Of a DNA stretch of 64,000 bases, positions 20,432-29,896 are shown piece after piece. The DNA is taken from the NCBI GenBank assembly GCA_016124755.1, contig WGNA01000002.1:186001-250000 (forward strand), given 5' to 3'. The stretch's first letter is position 1. Each line of letters begins with the position of its first letter. A program made the translations under genes and the position numbers. This stretch comes from Bacteroidota bacterium (GTDB taxonomy: Bacteria > Bacteroidota > Bacteroidia > NS11-12g > UBA9320). Under the pieces are notes generated by a model. That model saw only the letters and a program-made list of their open reading frames with translations, ran no database searches and was not told the origin of the DNA.

Positions 20432-22531
20432 ATGTTTTATCGCATGCGCAAAAGGCTCAAGCTCTTCATAGCCCTCTTTCTTTTCTCCTTAAACATATCC
20501 GCAAATACTGTTGACTCAACCCTCAACGGTGAAAAGGTTTTTCAAAACCTTGCGGCTGAAAAATTGCCGGGAGGGGCTACGGTTCGATGGACAATCCGTT
20601 ACGAAGACTTCAATCGGATCAACAATCTCATTATTCGTTATCACAAAAAAATTGAAGACAAAAAAGTCTGGAGATATACGGATGTTATTCCAAGTGACAG
20701 TTTGTATTTCAAACTTACCGGTCTTGCGAATTCCGAAAAATATGAGTGGCAGATCGGTTGCCGGTCCAATGGTGGAGACATTCGATCAGTCGTAAAAGAC
20801 GGCACACCTGATGAATCTTCAATGACCTGGTCTAAAGCCGGTAAATTAGAAACAGACAGACCCTGGGGACTTTATAAATTTTTAGTGCTGATCGGCTCTC
20901 TCGGACTCTTCATCTTCGGGATGAAACTCATGAGCGACGGACTTCAACAAAGTGCCGGTACAAGACTTCGGCAGTTGTTGAGCACCATGACATACAACCG
21001 ATACATCGGTGTGTTGAGTGGATTTTTGATCACAGCTTTGGTTCAATCATCATCTGCCACAACGGTGATGACGGTTAGCTTTGTTAATGCAGGTTTGTTA
21101 ACGCTTATTGAATCTGCTGGCGTGATGATGGGAGCGAATATCGGAACCACCATTACAGGTTGGCTTGTATCTATTTTCGGATTCAAGGTTAGCGTATCGG
21201 ATTATGCTCTGCTCATTCTGGCAATTGGAGCTCCGATGCTTTTCATCCGGAGATCATCTGCTAAAGGTTGGGCAAATGCCATCATTGGTTTTGCAATTCT
21301 TTTCATGGGATTGGGATTAATGAAGGACTCAGTGCCGGATCTTGAACACAATTCTAAAATCATTGCCTTATTCACCCAGTTCAAGGGTAATCCTTTTTTA
21401 GGTCGGGTAATGTTTGTGATTCTGGGAACTCTCGTAACGGTTGTTCTTCAATCGTCCAGCGCAACGATGGCTTTAACTCTTACCCTTGTTTCGAAAGGCA
21501 TTATTCCTTTTGATGTTGCAGCTGCTATGATTCTCGGTGAAAATATCGGAACAACCATTACTGCGGAAATTGCCAGTCTTATTGGGAACGTACACGCTAA
21601 ACGGTCGGCAAGAATTCACTCCATGTTCAACATTATCGGTGTTTCCTGGATGATATTCTTAATGCCGTTGTTCCTTAAAGCCATTGTTTCGGTTTTAGAA
21701 CTGGATCTTTCAGATGCAGAAGGGTCAACCATCGGTTTAGCGGCATTTCATACGGTATTCAACGCAACCAATGTTTTACTAACGATTGGTTTTGTACCCT
21801 GGCTTGTGAAACTTGCCACCATCACCGTTCCTTCAAAAGGCGAAGAAGACGAGGTTTTCAAATTGGAATACATCAGTCGGGGCATTACTCATACTCCGGA
21901 ATTGTCTATTCTCGAAGCGAAGAAGGAAGTACATAAATTTGGAACACTTACCCTCAGGATGTCGCACATGGTGAAGGAGCTTCTGAATTCAACCAATCCG
22001 AAAGATCAGAAACGGCTGATTAAAAAACTCGTGAAGTACGAGGAGATAACGGATAAAATGGAAGCAGAGATCGCAAGTTATCTCAGTAAGATTTCTGCAG
22101 ATGACCTTTCTCAGCGCACATCAGAAGACCTTCGTGCCATGCTCAGCATTATTAATGATCTCGAAAGAATCGGAGACATTTATTATGAAATGACCCGAAC
22201 CATTGAGCGAAAGATCGATCACAAAATCTGGTTCCATCAGAAACAACGCGACAGTCTTAACAAACTCTTTATTGTGGTTGACGAATCAATTCAGATTATG
22301 CTTAACAATTTACAGGCAGACATCGACGACCTGGATAAAAACAAAGCCATCAACAAAGAAGGAGAAATTAACAAACTGCGGGACAAGATCAGAAGGAGTC
22401 ACCTCAAGAGCATGGAAACCAAAGAATATAACATTCAGGCCGGCATGATCTACAGCAACCTTTTTGCTTCGCTCGAACGTGTGGGAGATCATGTAATCAA
22501 CGTTACTGAAGCACTTCTGGAACACGACTGA
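20432..22531 (+). CDS. Na/Pi-cotransporter family protein with N-terminal FN3-like extracytoplasmic region and C-terminal PhoU-like domain
   Basis: Two repeated motifs VQSSSATTVMTVSF / LQSSSATMALTLT with GANIGTTITGW / GENIGTTITAE; PhoU-like helices; signal peptide then FN3-like region. Confidence 0.93.
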   Translation: MFYRMRKRLKLFIALFLFSLNISANTVDSTLNGEKVFQNLAAEKLPGGATVRWTIRYEDFNRINNLIIRYHKKIEDKKVWRYTDVIPSDSLYFKLTGLANSEKYEWQIGCRSNGGDIRSVVKDGTPDESSMTWSKAGKLETDRPWGLYKFLVLIGSLGLFIFGMKLMSDGLQQSAGTRLRQLLSTMTYNRYIGVLSGFLITALVQSSSATTVMTVSFVNAGLLTLIESAGVMMGANIGTTITGWLVSIFGFKVSVSDYALLILAIGAPMLFIRRSSAKGWANAIIGFAILFMGLGLMKDSVPDLEHNSKIIALFTQFKGNPFLGRVMFVILGTLVTVVLQSSSATMALTLTLVSKGIIPFDVAAAMILGENIGTTITAEIASLIGNVHAKRSARIHSMFNIIGVSWMIFLMPLFLKAIVSVLELDLSDAEGSTIGLAAFHTVFNATNVLLTIGFVPWLVKLATITVPSKGEEDEVFKLEYISRGITHTPELSILEAKKEVHKFGTLTLRMSHMVKELLNSTNPKDQKRLIKKLVKYEEITDKMEAEIASYLSKISADDLSQRTSEDLRAMLSIINDLERIGDIYYEMTRTIERKIDHKIWFHQKQRDSLNKLFIVVDESIQIMLNNLQADIDDLDKNKAINKEGEINKLRDKIRRSHLKSMETKEYNIQAGMIYSNLFASLERVGDHVINVTEALLEHD

Positions 22532-22536
22532 TTCTT

Positions 22537-22917
22537 TCATCCGAGTAATTCCTGCATATCTTCCTGCATACAACTTTGCCAGAAAGGACGAATGCAGTTT
22601 CTCCAGAATTTTTTTCCGGCAATCGATAAATCCCGAAGTGCCTGTTGTAATTCGAGGAGTACAAATGCATTCACTTTTGGATGAATGAAAAAAGGTTTCA
22701 TGTTCCACCATCCGGGATAATTTTCTTTGATGTAATTCCAGGCATCAGACCAAGATCCGAAAACCGGAAACTGAAGATCGAGATAATTGTACATATCTTC
22801 TGTTGTGTCTAACATATATACATACGAACCCTGGCTGTTGCGAACTCTGCTGATGGCGATAGTGAAGTCTGTTGAACCTGCTTCGAAATACCTTTGTTTA
22901 ACAATCCTGTCTTTCAT
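22537..22917 (-). CDS. Uncharacterised small protein divergent from a WYL regulator
   Basis: MKDRIVKQRYFEAGSTDFTIAISRVRNSQGSYVYMLDTTEDMYNYLDLQFPVFGSWSDAW...; ATG at 22917; no family assigned. Confidence 0.7.
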   Translation of the reverse strand: MKDRIVKQRYFEAGSTDFTIAISRVRNSQGSYVYMLDTTEDMYNYLDLQFPVFGSWSDAWNYIKENYPGWWNMKPFFIHPKVNAFVLLELQQALRDLSIAGKKFWRNCIRPFWQSCMQEDMQELLG

Positions 22918-22949
22918 TTTCTTATAATTTTGATTCAAAGGACAGAACC

Positions 22950-22974
22950 GAAAATGCAGCCTATCTGCATTTTC
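22950..22974. promoter_or_regulatory. Perfect 10-bp inverted repeat GAAAATGCAG-CCTAT-CTGCATTTTC, candidate operator
   Basis: Read directly in the 81-bp divergent intergenic region between 22917(-) and 22999(+). Confidence 0.65.
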
Positions 22975-22998
22975 AATTTTTTCTAAAATTTTTTTTGA

Positions 22999-24009
22999 AT
23001 GCCTGTAAATAAGGAAGCTTTTATACGATTCAGAGCAATAAACAATGTCTTACAAAAAGGAAGATTTGTTACCCGGGAAGAACTGATACATGAATGTTCG
23101 GATGCTGTGGGGGTTGAAGTTGCCTGGAGAACAATTGCCGGTGATCTCAATGCTATGCGCCACGATCCGGCTCTCGGATTTTTTGCTCCTATCGCCAATG
23201 TTAGAAATAAAGGATATCACTACACCGATTCATCTTACTCCATTGATCAGATTCCGCTTCAGGATGAAGAAATTACTGCACTGCTCTTTGCCGGGAAACT
23301 CCTGAAGCAATATCAGCATGTCGGAATTTTTTCAACGTTCTCTGGAGCAGTTGACAAACTGAATCAGAATTTATCGATTCAATTCCGGCAAAAAGAACGT
23401 GCCGAAACAGCTTCCTATATTTCATTCGAACAGAATACCGCCGATGGTGGAAGTAGTTTTATTCAGGAATTACTCGACCACATCCGACTTAAAACCGTGA
23501 TATCCGTCGACTATTATTCTTTTAGTTCAGGAAAGCGGAAAGAACAGGTTATCCATCCGTATTACCTAAAGGAATACCGCAACCGCTGGTATGTACTCGG
23601 TTACCACGAAGAACACAAATCACTTCGCACGTTGGCTTTGGAGAGAATAAAAGGTATCGAACCCAGATACGACATAGAATACAGACCATCTGAGATCGAT
23701 CTCAACGAGTATTATAAACACACAATTGGGGTTTCTGTTACCGACTCAAAACCGCAAACCATTGAAATGCTGGTGAGCCAGAGGGATTGGCTTTATCTCT
23801 CTACCCAACCCCTGCACCCAAGTCAAAAAATGCTGGAGAATTCTGGTGAAATGGTCAGGCTTTCACTCGACGTGGTTGTCAATTATGAATTGAAGAGTCA
23901 GATAATGGCGATGGGAAAAGATGTGAAAGTTCTGAAACCCGAATCGCTTTGCGAAGAAATCAGGTCGACGGCCAAAGCAATACTCCTGAGCTATGATGCC
24001 GACCACTGA
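22999..24009 (+). CDS. WYL domain-containing transcriptional regulator
   Basis: N-terminal wHTH (EELIHECSDAVGVEVAWRTIAGDLNAMRHDPALGFFAPI), WYL motif (VIHPYYLKEYRNRWYVLGYHEEHKSLRTLALERIKGIE), C-terminal WCX-like region. Confidence 0.93.
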   Translation: MPVNKEAFIRFRAINNVLQKGRFVTREELIHECSDAVGVEVAWRTIAGDLNAMRHDPALGFFAPIANVRNKGYHYTDSSYSIDQIPLQDEEITALLFAGKLLKQYQHVGIFSTFSGAVDKLNQNLSIQFRQKERAETASYISFEQNTADGGSSFIQELLDHIRLKTVISVDYYSFSSGKRKEQVIHPYYLKEYRNRWYVLGYHEEHKSLRTLALERIKGIEPRYDIEYRPSEIDLNEYYKHTIGVSVTDSKPQTIEMLVSQRDWLYLSTQPLHPSQKMLENSGEMVRLSLDVVVNYELKSQIMAMGKDVKVLKPESLCEEIRSTAKAILLSYDADH

Positions 24010-24057
24010 CCTCTATTCAATTGGATTACTTTTGCGGAGCTTAACACTGTGTTATTA

Positions 24058-24894
24058 ATGAACAGGAAGGCTTGGCTGGTTTTATTGATTACCATTTTTT
24101 GGATAGCGGCATGCTCGTTTTGGTATGCATGCAAGATCAGAGCACATTGTCCGGCAAACCCGATCGAGTTTTTGAGCGGTATATTTAAGCAAGACGCAAT
24201 AAGCACCCAAAGCGATTTGCCGGTAAGTTTCATCTGGAACGACGCAAAACCAATAGTGAACGATTCTTTTGATTCCATGTTGAACGGAATTTTTGAGCGC
24301 ATGGGTCCTTTAGATACCTTAGTAATCGTTGGTCTTCAGTTTCCCGGTGAAGAAGGAGATGATCTCGGTCTGGAAAGAGCTTCTGCCATGTGGAAGTACA
24401 TGAATCATTTTATTGATAAAGAGCGGATTTTAACCGAATCTGCTGTGGAACAAATGATAGAACCGGATCAGACAAAACCTTTCGACGCACTTCGGTTTCG
24501 GGTTGTGCCCAGAACCGACATAACCGAAGAACAGATAATTCCGGAAGATCAGAATGCATCACTCTATAAAATTACCATCTGGTTTCGGGAGAAAACCGCA
24601 TATAAAATTATGACCACCAACACGGAAGAGGCTGTAAACCGTCTTGTTGATACATTGAAATCCGGAAAGAATTACCGGATAGATGTGGTGGGGCACACCA
24701 ATAATTTAGGCTCGGAGGAAGAGAATGAAGCGATGGCCAGACAACGGGCGTGGGCAATTAAAAAGTTGTTATGGGATAAAGGGCTTGATCCGGTAAAAAT
24801 CTATACGGCTTCAAAAGGCGCTACTAAAATGATTAGTGAAACATCACCTGAGAAAAATGAACGGGTTGAAATTTTTGCCATCCCGCTGAATTAA
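24058..24894 (+). CDS. OmpA-like C-terminal domain protein (membrane anchored)
   Basis: N-terminal hydrophobic segment; YRIDVVGHTNNLGSEEENEAMARQRAWAIKKLLWDKGLDPVKIYTASKG is an OmpA/MotB-like peptidoglycan-binding signature. Confidence 0.8.
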   Translation: MNRKAWLVLLITIFWIAACSFWYACKIRAHCPANPIEFLSGIFKQDAISTQSDLPVSFIWNDAKPIVNDSFDSMLNGIFERMGPLDTLVIVGLQFPGEEGDDLGLERASAMWKYMNHFIDKERILTESAVEQMIEPDQTKPFDALRFRVVPRTDITEEQIIPEDQNASLYKITIWFREKTAYKIMTTNTEEAVNRLVDTLKSGKNYRIDVVGHTNNLGSEEENEAMARQRAWAIKKLLWDKGLDPVKIYTASKGATKMISETSPEKNERVEIFAIPLN

Positions 24895-24916
24895 GGGTGT
24901 TTAATGAAATAGATTA

Positions 24917-25699
24917 ATGACTTTAATACTGTTTTCAAATTTGTTTGGAGAAGGGCTGGCATCTTCCGATATGGTGCAGATTGCAATTATGCTGGCAGGT
25001 GCTTTTGCTTTGGGATTCCTGTTCCGATGGGCTCTTCGTGCCGGCGATAAAGCCAAGATCAAAAAACTTAAGGATGAACTTAAAACGAAGGAAGAGGAAT
25101 TCATTCCAATTGAAAAGCACCGGGCAATAAGTACGCTCGAGACTAAAATTGCACATCTTGAACAGCGAAACAGTGACCTCAGGATTTTACTTACAACTGC
25201 CGAAACGGCGGCAGTAAAAGCGGAGTCATTAACTAAAAAAAATCTGGAACTCGAAAAAAAGAACCGGGAACTTGAATTAAAATTAAATGGAAATTCTCCG
25301 TCACCGGTTACTCCAAACACAGAATCACCTCGTGAAACCGTGTACGAACAACCGGAGAAAGTTGAAGAACCAAGTTTTCCGAGTTTTCGGCAGGCACCTT
25401 CTTCCGGAGGCCTGGTGGAAGACCCGACGGATTTGAAAAAGATAGAAGGAATCGGGCCTAAAATTCACGAAATCCTGAGTGCTGCAGGAATCAATACTTT
25501 TGATGATCTCGCACAATCCACAGCACACGAACTCCGAAAAATATTGTTGGATCAGGGACCAAAATACAAAGCCCACGATCCCGAAACCTGGCCACGTCAG
25601 GCACAAATGGCCCGTGATGGAAAATGGGAAGCATTGCTGGAATGGCAATCAAAACTTAAAGGAGGTAAAATAGTGAAAGATGAAAACGATGAAGAATAA
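24917..25699 (+). CDS. Membrane-anchored coiled-coil protein with C-terminal helix-hairpin-helix domain
   Basis: N-terminal TM (IAIMLAGAFALGFLFRWAL), long charged coiled coil, C-terminal DLKKIEGIGPKIHEILSAAGINTFDDLAQSTAHELRKIL (HhH, 'predicted 5' DNA nuclease'-type region). Confidence 0.82.
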   Translation: MTLILFSNLFGEGLASSDMVQIAIMLAGAFALGFLFRWALRAGDKAKIKKLKDELKTKEEEFIPIEKHRAISTLETKIAHLEQRNSDLRILLTTAETAAVKAESLTKKNLELEKKNRELELKLNGNSPSPVTPNTESPRETVYEQPEKVEEPSFPSFRQAPSSGGLVEDPTDLKKIEGIGPKIHEILSAAGINTFDDLAQSTAHELRKILLDQGPKYKAHDPETWPRQAQMARDGKWEALLEWQSKLKGGKIVKDENDEE

Positions 25700-28600
25700 G
25701 AAAACGATGAACGGAAATTGCAGATGGGTTCTCTCAGTGCTGATTTTACTTACACCTACTGTGAGTACATTAGCACAGATCACCGACACAACCTGGGTAA
25801 ACACCTTAAATTTCGGGGATATTACCAACCGACGTGGAACATATCAGTTCCCGGCTGCTCAACAATGGCAGAAGATACGAATGCATTACACGCTGAAGTG
25901 CGATCCGCAAACCAAACAAGACGGATACAATTGCGGAGAGTGGGATTATCTGAGCTATATTATTGTAAACGACAGCACAGGAAGAATCGACAGCAACCGG
26001 CTTACACATTCAAACTTTATGGTCGGAGATATGAGTCCCGATTCGTATGGATATCTCGATAATGCCAATAACACACAACAGATTCGATCTATTAATAAAA
26101 TAGTGGATCAGGTGATTTTGAAAGATTCATTTGTAACCGGTTCCGGTAATATCAGTAGTCGTCAGCTTTCAGATTCCAGAAGAGCGCAATATCTCTTCAC
26201 AGCTGCCGAGCTGCATTCTCTCGGGATGGACTCAGGTAAAATCACCGCTCTCACTTTAGAAATAAATCAGGGTTTGCATTTCTTTTCTAATACGGTGGTT
26301 CGGCTGGCTTCAACCAATGAGTCTTCCTTACATTCTTTTGTTGATTTGGGCAATTCGGCTAAGGTATTTCAAGGTCAGCAAATCTGGGGATCTGCCGGAG
26401 AACTTGTACTTCCTCTGATTGATTCTTTTGTTTGGGACGGGAAATCCAATTTGGTCTTGGAAGTTTTTGATCCGAATAAAGAAGACTCCCATTCTTCATT
26501 TTTATGTGACTCATCTGCTATGGGAGTTTACGCTAATGCCGGTGATTTTAATTTCCGGTTTTCAGATAATTCCTTTTTAGAAGTACAGGATGGAAACGGG
26601 TTTTATTCAGCACTTGATAGTCAGATTACAATAGCCTTCTGGGCTTTCGGTGATGATGCACTTCCGCAAAACACATCCGTTCTGGAAGCTATTAATGCAG
26701 ATGGTAAAAGGGTTTTAAATGTTCATTTGCCTTGGTCAGACGGGCAGATTTATTGGGATGCGGGAAATGATAATGGCAGCTATGATCGCATTAATAAATC
26801 TGCATCTTCAGCGGAGATTAAAAATCAATGGAACTACTGGGCATTTGTAAAAGATGCCCAAACAGGTTTAATGGCGATTTATTTAAATGGCAACCTATGG
26901 CATTCTGCGACTCTAAAAACAAGATCTGTAAAGGGGTTAACGCGTTTGAGAATCGGAAAAGGAATTTCGGCAAATCAATACAAAGGAAGATTAGACAACA
27001 TCACAATTTGGAATTCTGCACTCACTAAAGCAGAAATTAATGATTTGATGAAGAATGAAATAACCGCATCTCATTCCAAAATTTCAAACCTTCTGTTAAA
27101 TCTCACTTTCGATAATTTGTCAGACACGAAACCTTATGAATTAAATTCAGTAGTTGCCGGAACAGATGCGATTATCTGGGGATCAATGGATGTGAACGAA
27201 GAAATGTCGGAGTTTAAAAATCCGTTTGTAGTATCAACACGCCCCAAAATAAAATGGTTTATGGGTGATGAAATAAGCCATCTCGACACCCAAATAGTGA
27301 ACATTTCGATTCCGGTTGTACCGGTCGCTATTTCATTATTTGAAAATCTTCAAAAACCGGCTGATTACACTGCATCGGTATTCGGTGTTTCGGAGAACTA
27401 CAGCTACACTTTTGATCCCGACGGGAATAAAATTGATTCAACCGGTCTCACTTTTACATCCACTCTTACCAAGACAGAGCACGAATATTTTGTTCCGTAC
27501 GAAGTAGTTAACAATATTGAAATAGGCCGGTATATTACGCCGTATGGTATTGGTTTAGATCTGGGACCGGATGGATTCAAATGGATTTATGATGTTACGG
27601 ATTACGCTTATTTATTAACCGATCGGGTTACGCTATCTGCGGGAAATCAGCAGGAATTAATTGATCTGAGATTTGAATTTATTCCCGGAGAAACGCCCAG
27701 AGATGTGAAGCGAATAGATTATTATGCTAATCAGGAGAGCCGCTTGTATCGCGATATTGATGACGATAAGTATTTTAAATCGGATACCATTTCTTTAAGT
27801 GCGGATGCTAAAACGTTTAAACTCATTACACGAATAACCGGACACGGACATAATACAGATGCGGGAAAAGACCACTGTTGTGAGTGGGCAAACAAAACCC
27901 ATTATATGAAAATTAATGGTGAAGATGCATTGGAGTGGGACATCTGGCAAAATGATAAATGTGCTTTAAACCCGGTAATTGATCAGGGTGGAAATTGGGC
28001 TCCGCCGAGAGCGGGCTGGTGTCCCGGAGCTCCGGTCGATGATTATGTTTTTGATGTAACTCAGTATGCCCAATCCGGTCAGATGATTTTTGACTATCAG
28101 ATCGAACCGGTACCTACGGACAATTTGGGTCAGGGCGGAGGAAATTACGTGGTTTCTTTTCATCTCGTTGAATACGGAGACTGGAAACACGTAAATGATG
28201 CAACGGTTGAAAATATTATTAAACCCAACGACTGGGAGTTTTATAACCGGATGAACCCGACTTGTGAACTTCCGAAAATTGTTATTCGAAATACCGGGAG
28301 CGCAAATATGAAATCGGCTTTATTGCGATATGGTGTCTCAGACGGAAACCCGATTGTTTTTGGCTGGAAAGGTGAACTCAAACCGGATGAGTCGGATGTC
28401 GTGGATTTGCCCTTCGCTATTTGGGATTATTTATCACCAACACACAGCACAAGGTTTTATGCAGAAATTGTTGATGTGAACGGAGTGGAAGATGAATACG
28501 CCGGTAACAATCGTTCGGAGGCTAATTTTAAAATTCCCGATGTAGTGCCAACCACGGTAGAATTGTGGTTCAGAAATAACAGCTTGCCGGATGCTTCTGT

Positions 28601-29132
28601 TAAATTAATGAACGACCGGGGTGATGTTATTTATGAAAAGGCAGACGCCGCAGCCGGGGAACTGGTGAAGCAAACACTCAATCTGGATCCCGGATGTTAT
28701 ACTTTAACTTGTGAAACCGAAAATGAGTTCGGACTGTATTATCCGCTGATTCCTGAGGTAGGAAGCGGACTCCTCAGAATGATGAATGCGAATGCCGGTT
28801 TTGTTCAGAATTTTAATCCTGACTTTGGTAAATCGATCGAATATCATTTTACAGTTGCATACTCGCTTCCGGCAAAAACGGTGGAAACACATGATTGGAA
28901 AGTTTATCCGAACCCTACAAGCGGTTTATTAATGATCGAAGATTTGGGGAATACCGGAGATGTTTACCGCATTGAAATTCTGAACATGACAGGCCAGGTT
29001 GTTTGGCAATCGGATGAGAGATTTTCGATGAACCTGAACACAATTGACCTGAGCAACTTATCATCGGGTATTTACAATGTACGTCTGTTCACCGAGGGCA
29101 AACAACAACTTACCCGAATACAGATTCAATGA
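25680..29132 (+). CDS. Secreted PNGase F-related protein with LamG-like insert and T9SS type A sorting domain
   Basis: N-term WQKIRMHYTLKCDPQTKQDGYNCGEWDYLSYIIV; LamG-like AFWAFGDD...WNYWAFVKDAQTGLMAIYLNGNLWHS...RLRIGKG..GRLDNITIWNSALT; later RITGHGHNTD...CCEWANKTHYMKINGE; C-term WKVYPNPTSGLLMIED...SGIYNVRLFTEGKQQLTRIQIQ. Confidence 0.87.
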   Translation: MKTMKNKKTMNGNCRWVLSVLILLTPTVSTLAQITDTTWVNTLNFGDITNRRGTYQFPAAQQWQKIRMHYTLKCDPQTKQDGYNCGEWDYLSYIIVNDSTGRIDSNRLTHSNFMVGDMSPDSYGYLDNANNTQQIRSINKIVDQVILKDSFVTGSGNISSRQLSDSRRAQYLFTAAELHSLGMDSGKITALTLEINQGLHFFSNTVVRLASTNESSLHSFVDLGNSAKVFQGQQIWGSAGELVLPLIDSFVWDGKSNLVLEVFDPNKEDSHSSFLCDSSAMGVYANAGDFNFRFSDNSFLEVQDGNGFYSALDSQITIAFWAFGDDALPQNTSVLEAINADGKRVLNVHLPWSDGQIYWDAGNDNGSYDRINKSASSAEIKNQWNYWAFVKDAQTGLMAIYLNGNLWHSATLKTRSVKGLTRLRIGKGISANQYKGRLDNITIWNSALTKAEINDLMKNEITASHSKISNLLLNLTFDNLSDTKPYELNSVVAGTDAIIWGSMDVNEEMSEFKNPFVVSTRPKIKWFMGDEISHLDTQIVNISIPVVPVAISLFENLQKPADYTASVFGVSENYSYTFDPDGNKIDSTGLTFTSTLTKTEHEYFVPYEVVNNIEIGRYITPYGIGLDLGPDGFKWIYDVTDYAYLLTDRVTLSAGNQQELIDLRFEFIPGETPRDVKRIDYYANQESRLYRDIDDDKYFKSDTISLSADAKTFKLITRITGHGHNTDAGKDHCCEWANKTHYMKINGEDALEWDIWQNDKCALNPVIDQGGNWAPPRAGWCPGAPVDDYVFDVTQYAQSGQMIFDYQIEPVPTDNLGQGGGNYVVSFHLVEYGDWKHVNDATVENIIKPNDWEFYNRMNPTCELPKIVIRNTGSANMKSALLRYGVSDGNPIVFGWKGELKPDESDVVDLPFAIWDYLSPTHSTRFYAEIVDVNGVEDEYAGNNRSEANFKIPDVVPTTVELWFRNNSLPDASVKLMNDRGDVIYEKADAAAGELVKQTLNLDPGCYTLTCETENEFGLYYPLIPEVGSGLLRMMNANAGFVQNFNPDFGKSIEYHFTVAYSLPAKTVETHDWKVYPNPTSGLLMIEDLGNTGDVYRIEILNMTGQVVWQSDERFSMNLNTIDLSNLSSGIYNVRLFTEGKQQLTRIQIQ

Positions 29133-29896
29133 TCTATTTCGCTTCAGACTTTCATCTCGGAATTCCCGATCACGCAAAAAGTCTTGAGCGAGAGAAAAAG
29201 ATTGTTCGATGGCTTGATTTTGTTTCCCGGGATGCCACACATATTTATCTTCTGGGCGACATTTTCGATTTTTGGTTTGAATACAAGTATGTTGTTCCGA
29301 AGGGTTATGTTCGGTTATTGGGCAAGCTGGCAGAGTTAACGGATAAGGGAATTAAAATAACCGCATTTAAAGGCAACCACGATATGTGGATGTTTGGATA
29401 TTTCGAAAAAGAGTTGAATATACCGGTGATTGAAAACGAACTGGTTTTTGAATCACACGGCCGCACGTTTTATCTTCATCACGGCGATGGGCTGGGTCCC
29501 GGAGATAAGGGTTATAAATTTCTGAAAAAAGTTTTCCGGAGTCCGCTTTGCATTTGGTTATTTTCAAAATTACCACCGGCAATAGGAATGAGGTTGGCGG
29601 GCTATTTTTCGTCTAAAAGTCGATTGGCTAATGTAGCAAAGGATGAAAAGTTTTATGAAGACAATGAGTGGTTACTCATCTATTGCAGAGAAATAATTAA
29701 AACCCGGCCATACGATTATTTGATATTTGGTCACAGACATCTCCCTCTTTATCTGGAGTTAAAAGAAGGTCCATTGTATGTAAACCTTGGTGAGTGGGTT
29801 CACCAGTTTACCTATGCGGTATTTGATGGAATCACACTCGAGTTGAAATCGTTTGAGGGGGAGTGCCCGTACATTATCAGAAAAAAGGGAATATGA
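29129..29896 (+). CDS. UDP-2,3-diacylglucosamine diphosphatase (LpxH-like)
   Basis: Metallophosphoesterase motifs SDFHLG, LLGDIFDFWFEYKYVVP, FKGNHDMW, HHGDGLGPGDKGYK, FGHRH. Confidence 0.9.
   Translation: MIYFASDFHLGIPDHAKSLEREKKIVRWLDFVSRDATHIYLLGDIFDFWFEYKYVVPKGYVRLLGKLAELTDKGIKITAFKGNHDMWMFGYFEKELNIPVIENELVFESHGRTFYLHHGDGLGPGDKGYKFLKKVFRSPLCIWLFSKLPPAIGMRLAGYFSSKSRLANVAKDEKFYEDNEWLLIYCREIIKTRPYDYLIFGHRHLPLYLELKEGPLYVNLGEWVHQFTYAVFDGITLELKSFEGECPYIIRKKGI

Noticed and set aside
24027-24034. TACTTTTG resembling the TAnnTTTG -7 box upstream of the OmpA-like gene
   Set aside because: Matches the -7 consensus, but only CTG at the -33 position and very close to the end of the WYL gene; too weak to list as a feature.
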